The notes: generated by a model from the sequence alone, not told the origin. 64,000 bases of DNA from Salinicola aestuarinus (GCF_003206645.1 NZ_PZJP01000005.1:556904-620903), one strand, 5' to 3'. Positions 1-11,957 are shown, numbered from the stretch's first letter. Numbers and translations: made by a program.

Positions 1-584
1 GCCGGCGTCACTTCGATGTCGATCTCCTTGTCATCGAGCTGACCTTCGCGAAGCTTCTTGCGGAAGGTCTGACGCGTGGTGGAGTCGTCACGGCCGGCGT
101 CGTACTCGCTGCCACGAGGGCGGGGGAGCAGCGCATCGAGAATCCGCTCCTCGGCGGCATCCTCGGCCTTGACGCGGACTTCCGCCTTGGCCTGCTCGCG
201 CACCATCTTGATCGCCATCTCCATCAGGTCGCGAACGATGGATTCGACGTCACGGCCGACGTAGCCGACCTCGGTGAACTTGGTCGCCTCGATCTTGAGG
301 AACGGCGCCCCGGCCAGCTTCGCCAGACGGCGGGCGATTTCGGTCTTGCCGACGCCGGTGGGGCCGATCATCAGAATGTTCTTGGGCACGATCTCGCCGC
401 GCAGCTCCTCGTCGAGGCGCATGCGACGCCAGCGGTTGCGCAGGGCGATTGCCACGGCACGCTTGGCGTCGTGCTGCCCGATGATGTACTGGTCCAGCGA
501 GTGAACGATCTCTCGCGGGGTCATGGCAGTCTGAGTCTGGCTCGACGGCAGTGCCGGCTGGGCGTTGGAGGTTTCCTGAGACAT
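1..584 (-). CDS. hslU: HslU, ATPase subunit of the HslUV protease (3' part cut by window edge)
   Basis: AAA+ unfoldase that feeds proteins into the HslV peptidase in the cytoplasm. About 194 N-terminal residues are present. MTPREIV at residue 21 opens the canonical HslU sequence, followed by [13 protein letters not shown] and a Walker A motif GPTGVGKTE near residue 75. The chosen start (584) adds a Ser/Gln/Thr-rich 20-residue leader compared with E. coli; it is preferred because a GAGAG stretch precedes it, while the inner ATG at 524 has no ribosome binding site. It lies 14 bases after hslV in the same transcription unit. The C-terminal part, including Walker B and the sensor residues, is outside the window. 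Confidence 0.97.
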   Translation of the reverse strand, partial: MSQETSNAQPALPSSQTQTAMTPREIVHSLDQYIIGQHDAKRAVAIALRNRWRRMRLDEELRGEIVPKNILMIGPTGVGKTEIARRLAKLAGAPFLKIEATKFTEVGYVGRDVESIVRDLMEMAIKMVREQAKAEVRVKAEDAAEERILDALLPRPRGSEYDAGRDDSTTRQTFRKKLREGQLDDKEIDIEVTP

Positions 585-598
585 GGCTCTCGCTCTCG

Positions 599-1117
599 TC
601 ACAGCTCTTCGAGCGTGATCTGGTGATTGGTGAAGACACAGATGTCGGCGGCGATGTTGAGGGACTTCTCGGTGATCTCGCGCGGGCCGAGTTCGGTGTT
701 CTCCAGTAGCGCCCGGGCAGACGCCTGGGCAAAGTGGCCGCCGGAACCGATGGCAATGATGCCGCGCTCGGGTTCGACGACATCCCCGTTACCGGTGATG
801 ATCAGCGACGCTGTCTTGTCGGCGACGGCCAGCATCGCTTCCAGTCGGCGCAGGGCGCGGTCGGTGCGCCACTCTTTGGCCAGCTCCACGGCGGCCTTGG
901 TCAGGTGGCCCTGATACTTCTCGAGCTGTGCTTCGAAACGTTCGAACAGGGTGAAAGCGTCAGCGGTGCCGCCTGCGAAGCCGGCCAGAACCTGGCCGCG
1001 ATGAAGTCGGCGCACCTTGCTGGCGTTGCCTTTCATTACCGTGTTGCCCAGGGACACCTGGCCGTCTCCCGCCAGCGCGACCTGCTCGCCGCGGCGCACG
1101 GATACGATAGTGGTCAT
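599..1117 (-). CDS. hslV: HslV, threonine peptidase subunit of HslUV
   Basis: Proteasome beta-type peptidase (172 aa, normal length) that forms the proteolytic core of HslUV. The start at 1117 gives [12 protein letters not shown], so Thr2 becomes the N-terminal nucleophile after Met removal; [14 protein letters not shown] and the GSGG segment are typical of the family. The open frame continues upstream to 1246, but those residues are not HslV-like and GGAG lies 8 bases before the 1117 start. First gene of hslVU; a sigma-32-like promoter and a leader hairpin lie upstream. Confidence 0.97.
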   Translation of the reverse strand: MTTIVSVRRGEQVALAGDGQVSLGNTVMKGNASKVRRLHRGQVLAGFAGGTADAFTLFERFEAQLEKYQGHLTKAAVELAKEWRTDRALRRLEAMLAVADKTASLIITGNGDVVEPERGIIAIGSGGHFAQASARALLENTELGPREITEKSLNIAADICVFTNHQITLEEL

Positions 1118-1135
1118 GCAGTCACTCCCAATGAC

Positions 1136-1159
1136 TCGTCGTCCATAAACCGACGACGA
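1136..1159 (-). promoter_or_regulatory. Hairpin in the hslV 5' leader
   Basis: Perfect 8-bp inverted repeat TCGTCGTC / GACGACGA with an 8-base loop, about 20 bases before the hslV start codon. The E. coli hslVU message is known to carry a stabilising 5' stem-loop; by analogy this one could do the same, but that is inference. Confidence 0.45.
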
Positions 1160-1219
1160 CTGTAGAAACGGGTGCGATCGCGACAGGCTCGGCGAGCGCC
1201 GCGATGCGACATGATTGGC

Positions 1220-1247
1220 ATATGCGGGCGCGGAATCGGAAATCAAG
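1220..1247 (-). promoter_or_regulatory. Candidate heat-shock (sigma-32) promoter of hslVU
   Basis: On the minus strand a CTTGATT element (1241-1247) is followed after 12 bases by CCCGCATAT (1220-1228). This resembles the sigma-32 consensus CTTGAAA / CCCCATnT at usual spacing. The predicted start near 1213 would give a leader of about 95 bases containing the 1136-1159 hairpin. HslVU is a classic heat-shock operon in E. coli; the assignment is by eye. Confidence 0.45.
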
Positions 1248-1519
1248 CCGCCGTCTGCGGTGAGACGATGAAGAGAGTGTGTGCTGAGGAGAGATCACGC
1301 GGGCGAAATGTGGCACGAGATCAGCCAACTTGAGCGACAGGCGCGGATGACAACGGCTAGGCGAATCGGCGCTGGCTCGAGGTGTCGCGGGCGGCGTTAC
1401 CCGAAAAAGAGCGGCCGGCGTCACTGAGGGGGTGTCGGAGAGCGTCGCTGAAAAGGGAGAGCGTCGCAGGCAAGAGAGGCGCGTGAGTCGCTGATGACGA
1501 GAGGCCAGCGAGCCGCGCT

Positions 1520-1559
1520 GCGGCCGCAGGGCCGCCCGGTTGGGCGGCCCTGCGGCCGC
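1520..1559 (-). terminator. Perfect 18-bp hairpin after the argS-SPOR unit
   Basis: GC-rich inverted repeat with arms 1520-1537 and 1542-1559 and a 4-base loop, beginning 4 bases after the stop codon of the SPOR gene. There is no U-run on either strand, so it is not a standard intrinsic terminator; it may stop 3' exonucleases or act with Rho. Confidence 0.6.
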
Positions 1560-1563
1560 GATG

Positions 1564-2265
1564 TCAGTTCTGCAGCCGGATCATCAGCGGTTCGATCCCC
1601 TGGGTCATCATCAGGTCCTGGGCGCGGGAGAGCTCGCGCGTGTCCTCGTAAGGACCGACCTGCACGCGGTGCCAGAGCTGGTTGCCGTTGGCCCGCACGT
1701 CGGTGATCTTGGCCAGCAGGCCGAAGTCCTTCAGCCGATTGGCGAGGCGCTCGGCGTCGTCGATCTCGCGAAACGACGCCGCCTGCAGCATGTAGCGCCC
1801 GGTCGCCTTGGGCTGCTGGGTCTGATTGGCAGCGTCGTCGGCCGCCGCTGCCGGTTCAGGGGGCGGCGCGGGCTCGGAGACGTCCTCGCCGCCGGGGGCG
1901 ATTACCTCGGTCTCCGGCAGCAGGGTGTAGAACTCGAAGGTTGGGGTGGCCGGCTGCGACGGCGCTGTTTCGCCGTCCCTCCCGGCAGCGGGGGTGTCAC
2001 CGGTGCGCGCTGAATCCGACTCGCTGGACGCCGGCTGGCTGGCGGTCGGTCTGGGGACCACCGCTGCCACCGGCTCCGGCGAGGAGCGGTCGAGATACTG
2101 CGACAGGAAGAAACCGCCGATCAGACCGGCGATCGCCCAGAGCCAGCCCGGAATGCCGGCGAAACCGCCCCCGCTGTCGTTGCGCTTGGCGTTGCTGCGC
2201 TGGCGCGACTTGGTGGTCGCCCCCTTTGGGGGCGGGCGTTGGCTCTGAGCAGGGCGGCGTGCCAT
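1564..2265 (-). CDS. SPOR-domain inner-membrane protein (FtsN-like)
   Basis: 233-residue bitopic protein. A basic, Pro/Gln-rich cytoplasmic tail (1-37) precedes one membrane helix (about 38-56), an acidic Pro/Ala-rich periplasmic linker and a C-terminal SPOR domain (about 156-233, starting GRYMLQAASF and including VQVGPY). SPOR domains bind denuded septal peptidoglycan. It starts 3 bases after the argS stop codon, and Pseudomonas has a SPOR gene at the same place between argS and hslV. Architecture is FtsN-like, but the short FtsN activation helix was not verified, so I leave the symbol blank. Confidence 0.9.
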   Translation of the reverse strand: MARRPAQSQRPPPKGATTKSRQRSNAKRNDSGGGFAGIPGWLWAIAGLIGGFFLSQYLDRSSPEPVAAVVPRPTASQPASSESDSARTGDTPAAGRDGETAPSQPATPTFEFYTLLPETEVIAPGGEDVSEPAPPPEPAAAADDAANQTQQPKATGRYMLQAASFREIDDAERLANRLKDFGLLAKITDVRANGNQLWHRVQVGPYEDTRELSRAQDLMMTQGIEPLMIRLQN

Positions 2266-2268
2266 CGA

Positions 2269-3954
2269 TTACATCTCCTCCGGGGCGCTGACGCCGAGAA
2301 GCGACAGTCCATTGCTGATGACCTGGCGAGTCGCCAGACCCAGTGCCAAGCGCGCGTTGCGCAACTCGGCGTCGTCGACCATGACTTTCTGGGCGTTGTA
2401 ACAGGTGTGGAAGTCGCTCGCCAGATCGGTCAGGTACTGCGCGATCTGGTGCACTTCGCGGGCGCGGGCGGCGCGCTCCACCGTTTCCGGGTAGCGGGCG
2501 AGGCGGTTCATCAACGCCTTTTCCTGCTCGGCGTCGAGACGCGAGAGGTTGGCCATCGCCACCGCGTGGTCGAAGGGCTGTTCTTCGCTCTCGGCCTTGC
2601 GCAGCACGCTGCAGACGCGGGCGTGGGCGTACTGGATGTAGTAGACCGGATTTTCGTTGGTCTGCGCGCGCGCGAGGTCGATGTCGAAGGTGAGCTGCGA
2701 ATCGGCACGCCGCGCGGCGAGGAAGTAACGCGTGGCATCGCGGCCGACTTCGTCGATCAGGTCGCGAAGGGTGACGTAGCTGCCGGCCCGCTTGGAGAGC
2801 TTGATCTCCACGCCGGAGCGGGTGACCAGCACCATCTGGTGCAGCACGTAGTCCGGCCAGCCCTGGGGAATGCCGGTCTCCAGCGCCTGCAGGCCTGCAC
2901 GCACGCGGGTGACGGTCGAGTGGTGATCCGCCCCCTGCTCGTCGATCACCGTGGTGAAGCCGCGCTGCCACTTGTTGTAGTGGTAGGCGACGTCGGGCAC
3001 GAAATAGGTGTAGTCGCCATCCGTCTTGCGCATGACGCGATCCTTGTCGTCCCCGAAGTCGGTCGTGCGCAGCCAGAGCGCGCCGTCTGCCTCGTAGGTA
3101 TGGCCCTTCTTGATCAGCTCGGCCACGGTCTCCTCGACGCGACCCTCGGCGTAGAGCGAGGACTCGAGAAAGTAGACGTCGAACTCGACCCCGAAAGCCT
3201 TGAGATCCAGGTCCTGCTCACGGCGCAGGTAGGCGACGGCGAAATCGCGAATCGCCGCATCGTTCTCGGGGTCCGCCTCGGCGGTGACTTCGCGGTCGTC
3301 GGCGGTCACCGTCTCGCCGGCGAGATAGGCGTGGGCGACGTCCTTGATGTAGTCGCCCCGGTAGCCGTTTTCCGGCCACTCGGGGGCGTCGGGCGTCAGG
3401 CCCTGGGCGCGCGCCTTCACCGAGCGCATGAGGTTGTTGATCTGCGCGCCGGCGTCGTTGTAGTAGAACTCTGCGGTGACATCGAAGCCGGTCGCCTCGA
3501 GCAGGCGGCAGAGGCAGTCGCCGATGGCCGCGCCGCGACCGTGGCCGACGTGCAGCGGGCCGGTCGGGTTGGCCGACACGAATTCGACCTGCACCTTCTC
3601 ACCGGCGCCGATCAGGCTGCGCCCGAAGATGTCGCCGGCGTCGATGATGTCGCTGACGACGCTGGCGATGGCGTCAGTGGCGGCGAAGAAGTTGATGAAG
3701 CCGGGGCCGGCGATCTCGGTGCGGCTGACGGCGGTGCTCTTTGGCAGCGCGGCGATGAGCCGTTCGGCCAGGTCGCGTGGCTTGGCGCCGGCCGGCTTGG
3801 CCAGCATCAGCGCGAGGTTGCTCGCGTAGTCGCCGTGGGCCTTGTCGCGGGTCGGTTCGACCTTGATCGAAGGGTCGACGTCGGCCGGCAGTTCACCCGA
3901 GCCCTTGAGCTCGGCGACGGCGGCGTGCAGCAGTTCGGTGATCGTCTCTTTCAT
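2269..3954 (-). CDS. argS: Arginyl-tRNA synthetase
   Basis: Class I synthetase charging tRNA-Arg (561 aa; E. coli 577). The start [13 protein letters not shown] gives the usual N-terminal tRNA D-loop-binding domain; an in-frame ATG at 4059 only adds non-homologous residues. The HIGH-type motif is HVGHG near residue 134 in [14 protein letters not shown]; the KMSKS-type loop is KLSKRAG near 385. The C-terminal helical anticodon-binding domain is complete. Its cognate tRNA-Arg(ACG) genes are in the same window near 45.2 kb. Confidence 0.97.
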   Translation of the reverse strand: MKETITELLHAAVAELKGSGELPADVDPSIKVEPTRDKAHGDYASNLALMLAKPAGAKPRDLAERLIAALPKSTAVSRTEIAGPGFINFFAATDAIASVVSDIIDAGDIFGRSLIGAGEKVQVEFVSANPTGPLHVGHGRGAAIGDCLCRLLEATGFDVTAEFYYNDAGAQINNLMRSVKARAQGLTPDAPEWPENGYRGDYIKDVAHAYLAGETVTADDREVTAEADPENDAAIRDFAVAYLRREQDLDLKAFGVEFDVYFLESSLYAEGRVEETVAELIKKGHTYEADGALWLRTTDFGDDKDRVMRKTDGDYTYFVPDVAYHYNKWQRGFTTVIDEQGADHHSTVTRVRAGLQALETGIPQGWPDYVLHQMVLVTRSGVEIKLSKRAGSYVTLRDLIDEVGRDATRYFLAARRADSQLTFDIDLARAQTNENPVYYIQYAHARVCSVLRKAESEEQPFDHAVAMANLSRLDAEQEKALMNRLARYPETVERAARAREVHQIAQYLTDLASDFHTCYNAQKVMVDDAELRNARLALGLATRQVISNGLSLLGVSAPEEM

Positions 3955-4068
3955 TGCCTGATTGGGTCTCAAGGGCCGGGAGTTGACGGGCTCTCGCCCG
4001 CGATCGGCGCGGTGATTCATGGGAGTGGACGCCGTCGAACGGATATCTCGGCACCGCAAAAGGCGCTC

Positions 4069-4097
4069 ATTATCAGCGATTGGCGCATGGCTTTAAA
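4069..4097 (-). promoter_or_regulatory. Candidate sigma-70 promoter of argS
   Basis: Minus-strand TTTAAA (4092-4097) and GATAAT (4069-4074) separated by 17 bases, in the gap between priA and argS. Predicted leader about 110 bases. Confidence 0.4.
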
Positions 4098-4197
4098 CCC
4101 TGCCGCGCGACCGGAAGCCACCTGGCTGCCGGCAGGTGCGCGCAATGCGTGCAACGTGCGGCTCTGGGGGCGGCTCGGGGTGCGGCTGGAATGGGGC

Positions 4198-6462
<2,265 letters not shown>

Positions 6463-6707
6463 TTGGCCTCCATGAAGAATGCTGCTAAAATATTTCGCCT
6501 TCCGACGTAGGATGCGTCTCTTATCCGGGGTTTCCAGCGATCAGAGTGATCGAGATCGCTGACGGCGCGAGCGGATTATACGCTCATGGCGACAACTTCG
6601 GGATTCTAGGCGTGCCGGACCCGCGGGAGTTAACCGCTACTTCCTAATCCGTGTACGGTGCCTGGCAGATGACCAGGTGGCGGTGCACCGCAAAGCGAGG
6701 CTTCACG

Positions 6708-6920
6708 ATGAAACAGGGTATCCATCCTGAGTACAACAAGGCTACAGCGACCTGCTCCTGTGGCGCGACTCACTCTATCGGTACCACCGCGAACCACGGC
6801 TTCGATCTCGATGTCTGCTCGCAGTGCCACCCGTTCTACACCGGTAAGCAGAAGCAGGCGACCACCGGTGGCCGCGTCGAGCGTTTCAACAAGCGTTTCG
6901 GTGCCGTTCGCAGCAACTGA
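6708..6920 (+). CDS. rpmE: Ribosomal protein L31, zinc-binding form
   Basis: 70-residue large-subunit protein. Start [10 protein letters not shown] with GAGG 8 bases upstream; upstream in-frame codons do not look like L31. Cysteines in CSCG and CSQCHPFY make this the zinc-containing (C+) paralogue, the one replaced by RpmE2 under zinc starvation in other bacteria. I see no Zur box by eye. A strong terminator follows. Confidence 0.98.
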   Translation: MKQGIHPEYNKATATCSCGATHSIGTTANHGFDLDVCSQCHPFYTGKQKQATTGGRVERFNKRFGAVRSN

Positions 6921-6950
6921 TCGCCCGTCGACGCCTTCGGGGGTCGATCG

Positions 6951-6979
6951 AAAAGCCCGCCACTTCGGCGGGCTTTTTT
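6951..6979 (+). terminator. Intrinsic terminator of rpmE
   Basis: 11-bp perfect stem (6951-6961 / 6967-6977) with loop ACTTC, GC-rich core GCCCGCC/GGCGGGC, ending in six T on the plus strand. The A-run on the other side lets it work in both directions. Confidence 0.9.
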
Positions 6980-7219
6980 GTGTCTATCATCCTGATGCAC
7001 AGCCGCTGAATCCGGCGTTGAACCGTCGCGACCCGGCGCCGTCGATAAGCAATGCGTTATGCCTGAATAAACATGTATAAGTGTTGCCAAATGGCTCCAA
7101 AAGTTTCAAACGAGCGATTAAAAATCGTCAAAAGTGAATATCTTGTAAGATTGTGAGATCCGGTTTTTTTCTATACGCTTGGCGGCACTTCTGCCGACCC
7201 AACAGGGATACCCGCTCTC

Positions 7220-8494
7220 ATGAGTGACGATAAGCGACAGGCGGCGCTCGACTACCACGCCAAGCCGATCCCCGGAAAACTCTCCGTGGAAATCACCAAG
7301 CCGACGGAAACCGCCAAGCATCTCGCCATGGCCTACAGCCCGGGTGTCGCCGAGCCGTGTCGCGAGATCGCCGCCGATCCGGAGAACGCCTATCGCTATA
7401 CCGGCAAGGGCAATCTCGTGGCGGTGGTTTCGGATGGCAGTGCGATTCTGGGACTCGGCAATCTCGGGCCGCTGGCGAGCAAGCCAGTAATGGAAGGCAA
7501 GGGGGTGTTGTTCAAGCGCTTCGCAGGCATCAACGCTGTCGATATCGAAGTGGAAGCGGACTCCCCGCAGGCGTTCATCGATACCGTTGCCAATATCGCC
7601 AACACTTGGGGTGGCATCAACCTCGAGGACATCAAGGCGCCGGAGTGCTTCGAGATCGAGGCGGCGCTGAAGTCGCGCTGCAGCATTCCGGTCTTTCACG
7701 ACGACCAGCACGGCACCGCCATCGTCACCGCGGCCGGCATGCTCAACGCGCTGGACATTGCCGGCAAGCGCCTGGAGTCGGCGCGTATCGTCTGCCTCGG
7801 GGCGGGCTCGGCGGCGATCGCCTGCATGAAGCTGCTCATCGAGTGCGGGGCGCGAGCCGAAAATCTCTACATGCTCGATCGCAAGGGCGTGATTCACAGC
7901 GGCCGTGACGACCTCAACGCACACAAGGCGCAGTTCGCTACCGTGACCGAGCGGCGAACGCTGGATGACGCCATCGATGGCGCCGACGTCTTCGTCGGAC
8001 TGTCCGGGCCGAATCTGCTGTCGCCGGAGCAGCTCAAGAAAATGGCGGCCGACCCGGTCGTCTTCGCCTGCTCCAATCCCGATCCGGAGATTCACCCGGA
8101 TCTCGCGCGCCAGACTCGCGACGACGTGATCATGGGGACCGGGCGCTCCGACTACCCGAACCAGGTCAATAACGTTCTCGGCTTTCCGTTCATCTTCCGC
8201 GGTGCGCTGGACGTACGTGCATCGACGATCAATGAAGCGATGAAGATTGCTGCCGTGCACGCGCTCAAGGATATCGCCCGCGAGCCGGTGACTCGGGAAG
8301 TGCTCAACGCCTACGAACTGGAATCGCTCGAATTCGGCCGGGGTTACATCATCCCCACGCCCGTGGATTCGCGGCTGCTCGAGCGCATTCCGGCGGCGGT
8401 CGCGCAGGCGGCGGTGGAGACCGGTGTGGCGACCAAGCCCTACCCGGCGCACTATCCGCTGAAAAGCGTCGAGGATATCTACGGCGAGCGCTGA
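7220..8494 (+). CDS. maeB: NADP-type malic enzyme, short form
   Basis: Oxidative decarboxylation of malate to pyruvate, supplying NADPH. 424 residues: the malic enzyme N-terminal domain (MAYSPGVAEPC, GNLGPLASKPVMEGK, FHDDQHGTA) and the Rossmann domain (LGAGSAA near 193). Unlike E. coli MaeB (759 aa) it lacks the C-terminal phosphotransacetylase-like half; Pseudomonas has the same short form near ponA, so this is a family variant and not truncation. The leader is AT-rich. A perfect 17-bp hairpin follows. Confidence 0.94.
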   Translation: MSDDKRQAALDYHAKPIPGKLSVEITKPTETAKHLAMAYSPGVAEPCREIAADPENAYRYTGKGNLVAVVSDGSAILGLGNLGPLASKPVMEGKGVLFKRFAGINAVDIEVEADSPQAFIDTVANIANTWGGINLEDIKAPECFEIEAALKSRCSIPVFHDDQHGTAIVTAAGMLNALDIAGKRLESARIVCLGAGSAAIACMKLLIECGARAENLYMLDRKGVIHSGRDDLNAHKAQFATVTERRTLDDAIDGADVFVGLSGPNLLSPEQLKKMAADPVVFACSNPDPEIHPDLARQTRDDVIMGTGRSDYPNQVNNVLGFPFIFRGALDVRASTINEAMKIAAVHALKDIAREPVTREVLNAYELESLEFGRGYIIPTPVDSRLLERIPAAVAQAAVETGVATKPYPAHYPLKSVEDIYGER

Positions 8495-8511
8495 GCGACG
8501 CGCGCCTTGCA

Positions 8512-8551
8512 GACACGACGATGCCGCCTCTCGGGGCGGCATCGTCGTGTC
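8512..8551 (+). terminator. 17-bp hairpin between maeB and the DUF481 gene
   Basis: Perfect inverted repeat 8512-8528 / 8535-8551 with a 6-base loop. No U-run on either side. It lies between two convergent genes and probably serves both, as a Rho-assisted or transcript-end structure. Confidence 0.6.
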
Positions 8552-8600
8552 CGGGGTGTGCTCAGTGAGTGCTCAGTGATTCAAAACCGCTGGCGGTGGG

Positions 8601-9347
8601 TTACCAGCTATAGAGGACCGAGACCGACGTCGTGGTGTCGGTGCGGGCGGTGGCGTCCGGCGGTGGGTGGGTGTTGCTCTTGACGTCGTAGGCCACGCGA
8701 AGCGCGAGATGCGAGTTGAGCTGCGAGGTGATGGTCGACAGCGACCGCGTGGTCACGCTGATGTGCGTCGCTTCCGCGGACATCTCCTGCTCGAACGAGA
8801 TGTCGTCACTGAAGTTGAAGGTGTAGTCCAGCGCCGAGTAGGCCAGGGCGAGATTGTCGCTGCCGCCCTCGGCGTAGGCGTCGTGGCGATAGCCGGGGCC
8901 GGCTTCCGCCGAGAGGGTGTGCGTCGGTCCCGTCAGCAGTTGTCGGCCGTAGCCGGCAATGGTGGTGAGCTGCGACGCGTAGCCGCTGAAGCGGTCGCGT
9001 TCCCAGCGGGCGAAGCCGAACAGGTAGTTGTCGTCGGCGAGTTCGTAGCGCTCACGCGCGGCCGCCAGATAGCGCTCCGAGGTGGTGCTTTCCTGATCCT
9101 GGACGCTTCGCGTCTCGGCGCGAAAGGTGTGCGTATAGCGTCCCGTGAGCCAGGTCAAACGCCCTCTGGCCAGCAGTGTCTGGGTGTCGGTGTTGCCGGT
9201 AAGGCGGGTATAGCCGAGTTCGGCGCTGCCGCTGAAGTTCGGCGCATCGGCCTCGGGTGCCGGTGGTGCGTAGAACAGGTCGGCGGTAGCGGGCATCGAC
9301 AGGAGACAGCCGGACAGGAGTAGCCATCGACAGCGGGGCAGGGGCAT
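8601..9347 (-). CDS. DUF481 (YdiY-type) outer-membrane beta-barrel protein
   Basis: 248 residues with a signal peptide (LLLSGCLLSMPATA, cleavage after about residue 22; the Cys is not in a proper lipobox). The rest alternates aromatic and polar residues in beta-barrel style (GSAELGYTRLTGNTDTQT, YGRQLL) and ends in Trp (LYSW), the typical C-terminal aromatic for BAM insertion. Start chosen at the Met before the signal peptide, with AAGAGAG upstream. Function unknown; E. coli YdiY relatives respond to acid or salt. Convergent with maeB. Confidence 0.8.
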   Translation of the reverse strand: MPLPRCRWLLLSGCLLSMPATADLFYAPPAPEADAPNFSGSAELGYTRLTGNTDTQTLLARGRLTWLTGRYTHTFRAETRSVQDQESTTSERYLAAARERYELADDNYLFGFARWERDRFSGYASQLTTIAGYGRQLLTGPTHTLSAEAGPGYRHDAYAEGGSDNLALAYSALDYTFNFSDDISFEQEMSAEATHISVTTRSLSTITSQLNSHLALRVAYDVKSNTHPPPDATARTDTTTSVSVLYSW

Positions 9348-9434
9348 GACGTCTCTCTTGGCGCGGCGGCGGTCGGTAGCCAGGGTGAGTGGAGGCGTGA
9401 TCGGCCCGGGGCGTCGCACCCCGGGCCAGAGCCG

Positions 9435-11957
9435 CTAGAAAATCGCTTCGTAGGTGCCGGTGCCCTGAGAGCCGCTCTCGTCTTCGAGCTCGGGCCGCAT
9501 GCCTCGCGGCTGGTACGCCGGCAGATTGTCGCGGCGGAAGATTTCGCTGATGCCGCCGGGCTGATCGTCGTGAAGACGCTTGCCCGTATCGGGGTCGATC
9601 TTCGCGGAGACAATGTTCGCCGGACGCGGCGGCGTGGCCTCCGGCGTCCCCTCCAGTGCGGGGCCCATGAAGGCTTTCCAGATCGGTAGCGCCGCCTGAG
9701 CACCGTACTCCGCGGTCGTCGTATTGTCGTCCTTGCCCACCCAGACCGTCGTCACCAGTGCATCGTTGAACCCGGAGAACCAGGCGTCACGCTGGTCGTT
9801 GGTCGTGCCGGTCTTGCCGACGATGTCGCCTCGATTGAGGGTGAGTGCAGCACGCCCGGTGCCCCGCTCGATGACGTCGCGCAAGATGCTGCGCAGAATA
9901 TAGAGCGCGTCCTCGTCGACCACGCGCGGCGCTACACGCCGAGGTTCGCCGTCGACGTCGGTCTGGGTGGCATCCGGCGCGCAGTCGCGGCACGCCACGA
10001 GCGGGTTGGCCTCTTCGACCACGGTGTTCTGGCTACCCTGGGTGATCTGGTCGATGTACCAGGGCGAGACCTGGAAGCCGCCGTTGGCCAGCACCGCGTA
10101 GGCGTTGGCGATCTCCAGCGGTGTCAGCGAGGCGCTACCCAGCGCCAGTGACAGCCCGTGGGGAAGACGGTCACGGGAGAAGCCGAAGCGCTCGAGGAAG
10201 TTGAGCGCATTGTCGAGTCCGAGCGACTGCAGGATGCGAATCGTGACCAGGTTGCGCGAGGTATACAGGCCGACGCGAAGGCGGGTGGGTCCCTGGAAGC
10301 GCTGTTCGGCATTCTCCGGGCGCCAGTCCTCGCCGCTGAACTGCGACATGACGATGGGTGCATCGTTGATGATGGTCGCCGCCGTCATGCCGCCTTCCTG
10401 CAGAGCGGCCAGGTAGACGAACGGTTTGAAGTTGGAACCGACCTGACGCTGGGCCTGGATCGCACGGTTGAACTTGCTTGCCTCGAAGCTGAAGCCACCC
10501 TGCAGCGCTTCGATGGCGCCGGTCTTGGGATCGAGGACGACGATCGCCCCCTCGGCCCCCGGGCGCTGCGAGAGTCGCCATTGATCTCCGTCGCGCATGA
10601 TGCGGACCAGATCGCCGCGGTCGGCAATGGCGGCGGCATTGGCCGGCTCGCCGCCGCGCCATTTCGCGCTCTTGTACTCACGAGCCCAGCTCAGGCCGTC
10701 CCAGTCGAGCGTGATGACCTCGCCATCGGCATTGAGAACGCGCATCTCGCGCCCGCTGGAGTCGATAACGATCGCCGGGCGCAGTGGTCCGTAGTTGGGG
10801 GTGCGCTGCAGAACCTTGAGCCAGTTGCTCACGTCGCCGTCGACGCCCTCGATGTTTGCCTGGCTGCTCTGCGCCGCCTGGCGGGCGGTCTGAATCACCT
10901 CCGGCGATTCCGAGAGCTCTTCTTCCAGGCCCTGACGTTCGGTGCGGTCCTGGGCCTCGACCAGACTCGGCGGTATGTCCTGCTCCTCCGCACCGCGCCA
11001 GCCGTGGCGGGTGTCGTAGTCGATCAGTCCCTGTACCAGAGCGTCGCGGGCCAGCGTCTGGCGTTGGCTATCGAGCGTTGTCGTAATGCGGATGTTGTCG
11101 GTGTAGGCCTTGTCGCCGAAGCGCTCGACCGCGTAGGCGCGTGCCATTTCGGCGACATAGGGCGCGTCGACTTCGGCCTGGGCGGTGTGACGGCTCGCGG
11201 TGATGGGGGCCTTCACCGCCTCGTCGTAGGTCGCCTGATCGATCGACCCGAGTTCACGCATGCGATAGAGGATCCAGTTGCGGCGGATCAGTGCGCGCTC
11301 CGGATTGGCGATCGGATTGAGGCTCGAGGGGGCCTTGGGCAGCCCGGCGATCATCGCGAACTGGGGGAGGGTCAGATCGGCGAGCGGCTTGCCGTAATAG
11401 GTGTTCGCCGCCGCCGCCACGCCGTAGGAGCGGTGGCCGAGATAGATTTTGTTGACGTAGAGCTCGAGGATCTCGCCCTTGTCGAGAATCTGCTCCATCT
11501 GCAGCGCCAGCAGAATCTCGCGAATCTTACGGGTAAAGGTCTGATCGAGCGTCAGCAGATAGTTTCGCGCCACCTGCATGGTAATGGTGCTGCCGCCGGA
11601 CTGGATGTTGCCGGAGGAGGCGAGTTCGACGGCGGCGCGGGCGAGGCCCTTGGGGTCGACGCCCGGGTGGGTAAAGAAGCTCGCATCCTCGGCGGCCAGC
11701 AGGGCATTCACCAGCGGCTTGGGAATTTCGTCGTAACTGACCGGCATCCGGCGCTCTTCACCGTATTCACCGATCAGTTTGTCGTCTTCGGTATAGATCC
11801 TGAGCGGCGTCTGAAGCTCGTAGTTCTGCAGTTGATGGACGTCGGGGAGGCCGGGCGCAAAATAGAGCGCGGCGCCGACGACCGCCAGCACGGCGCCTGC
11901 GCCTAGCGAGACGATCAGCCAGAACACGGTCGTGAGTAGGCGGGTGAAAAGCTTCAT
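9435..11957 (-). CDS. mrcA: Penicillin-binding protein 1A, bifunctional peptidoglycan synthase
   Basis: Class A PBP (840 aa), also called ponA. It polymerises and crosslinks glycan strands on the periplasmic face. N-terminal membrane anchor (about 8-33), glycosyltransferase family 51 domain with catalytic Glu in EDASFFTHPG near residue 90, an inserted OB-like region, then the transpeptidase with SxxK in GSNFKPF (about 510), SRN in TSRNLVT (about 567) and KTG in GKTGTTNDQ (about 712). Divergent from pilM, as in Pseudomonas. Confidence 0.97.
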   Translation of the reverse strand: MKLFTRLLTTVFWLIVSLGAGAVLAVVGAALYFAPGLPDVHQLQNYELQTPLRIYTEDDKLIGEYGEERRMPVSYDEIPKPLVNALLAAEDASFFTHPGVDPKGLARAAVELASSGNIQSGGSTITMQVARNYLLTLDQTFTRKIREILLALQMEQILDKGEILELYVNKIYLGHRSYGVAAAANTYYGKPLADLTLPQFAMIAGLPKAPSSLNPIANPERALIRRNWILYRMRELGSIDQATYDEAVKAPITASRHTAQAEVDAPYVAEMARAYAVERFGDKAYTDNIRITTTLDSQRQTLARDALVQGLIDYDTRHGWRGAEEQDIPPSLVEAQDRTERQGLEEELSESPEVIQTARQAAQSSQANIEGVDGDVSNWLKVLQRTPNYGPLRPAIVIDSSGREMRVLNADGEVITLDWDGLSWAREYKSAKWRGGEPANAAAIADRGDLVRIMRDGDQWRLSQRPGAEGAIVVLDPKTGAIEALQGGFSFEASKFNRAIQAQRQVGSNFKPFVYLAALQEGGMTAATIINDAPIVMSQFSGEDWRPENAEQRFQGPTRLRVGLYTSRNLVTIRILQSLGLDNALNFLERFGFSRDRLPHGLSLALGSASLTPLEIANAYAVLANGGFQVSPWYIDQITQGSQNTVVEEANPLVACRDCAPDATQTDVDGEPRRVAPRVVDEDALYILRSILRDVIERGTGRAALTLNRGDIVGKTGTTNDQRDAWFSGFNDALVTTVWVGKDDNTTTAEYGAQAALPIWKAFMGPALEGTPEATPPRPANIVSAKIDPDTGKRLHDDQPGGISEIFRRDNLPAYQPRGMRPELEDESGSQGTGTYEAIF

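Larger units (their letters stand above)
1118..1563. other. Intergenic region between hslV and the SPOR gene
   Basis: About 446 bases with no convincing gene. The right end holds a long perfect hairpin (1520-1559) and the left end the hslVU promoter and leader. Between about 1250 and 1515 I see nothing recognisable. Confidence 0.7.

Noticed and set aside
1118..1246. N-terminal extension of HslV
   Set aside because: It would bury the catalytic Thr2 and shows no homology; the RBS favours 1117.
10158..11906. Plus-strand open frame of 582 codons
   Set aside because: Antisense to PBP1A; no family resemblance.
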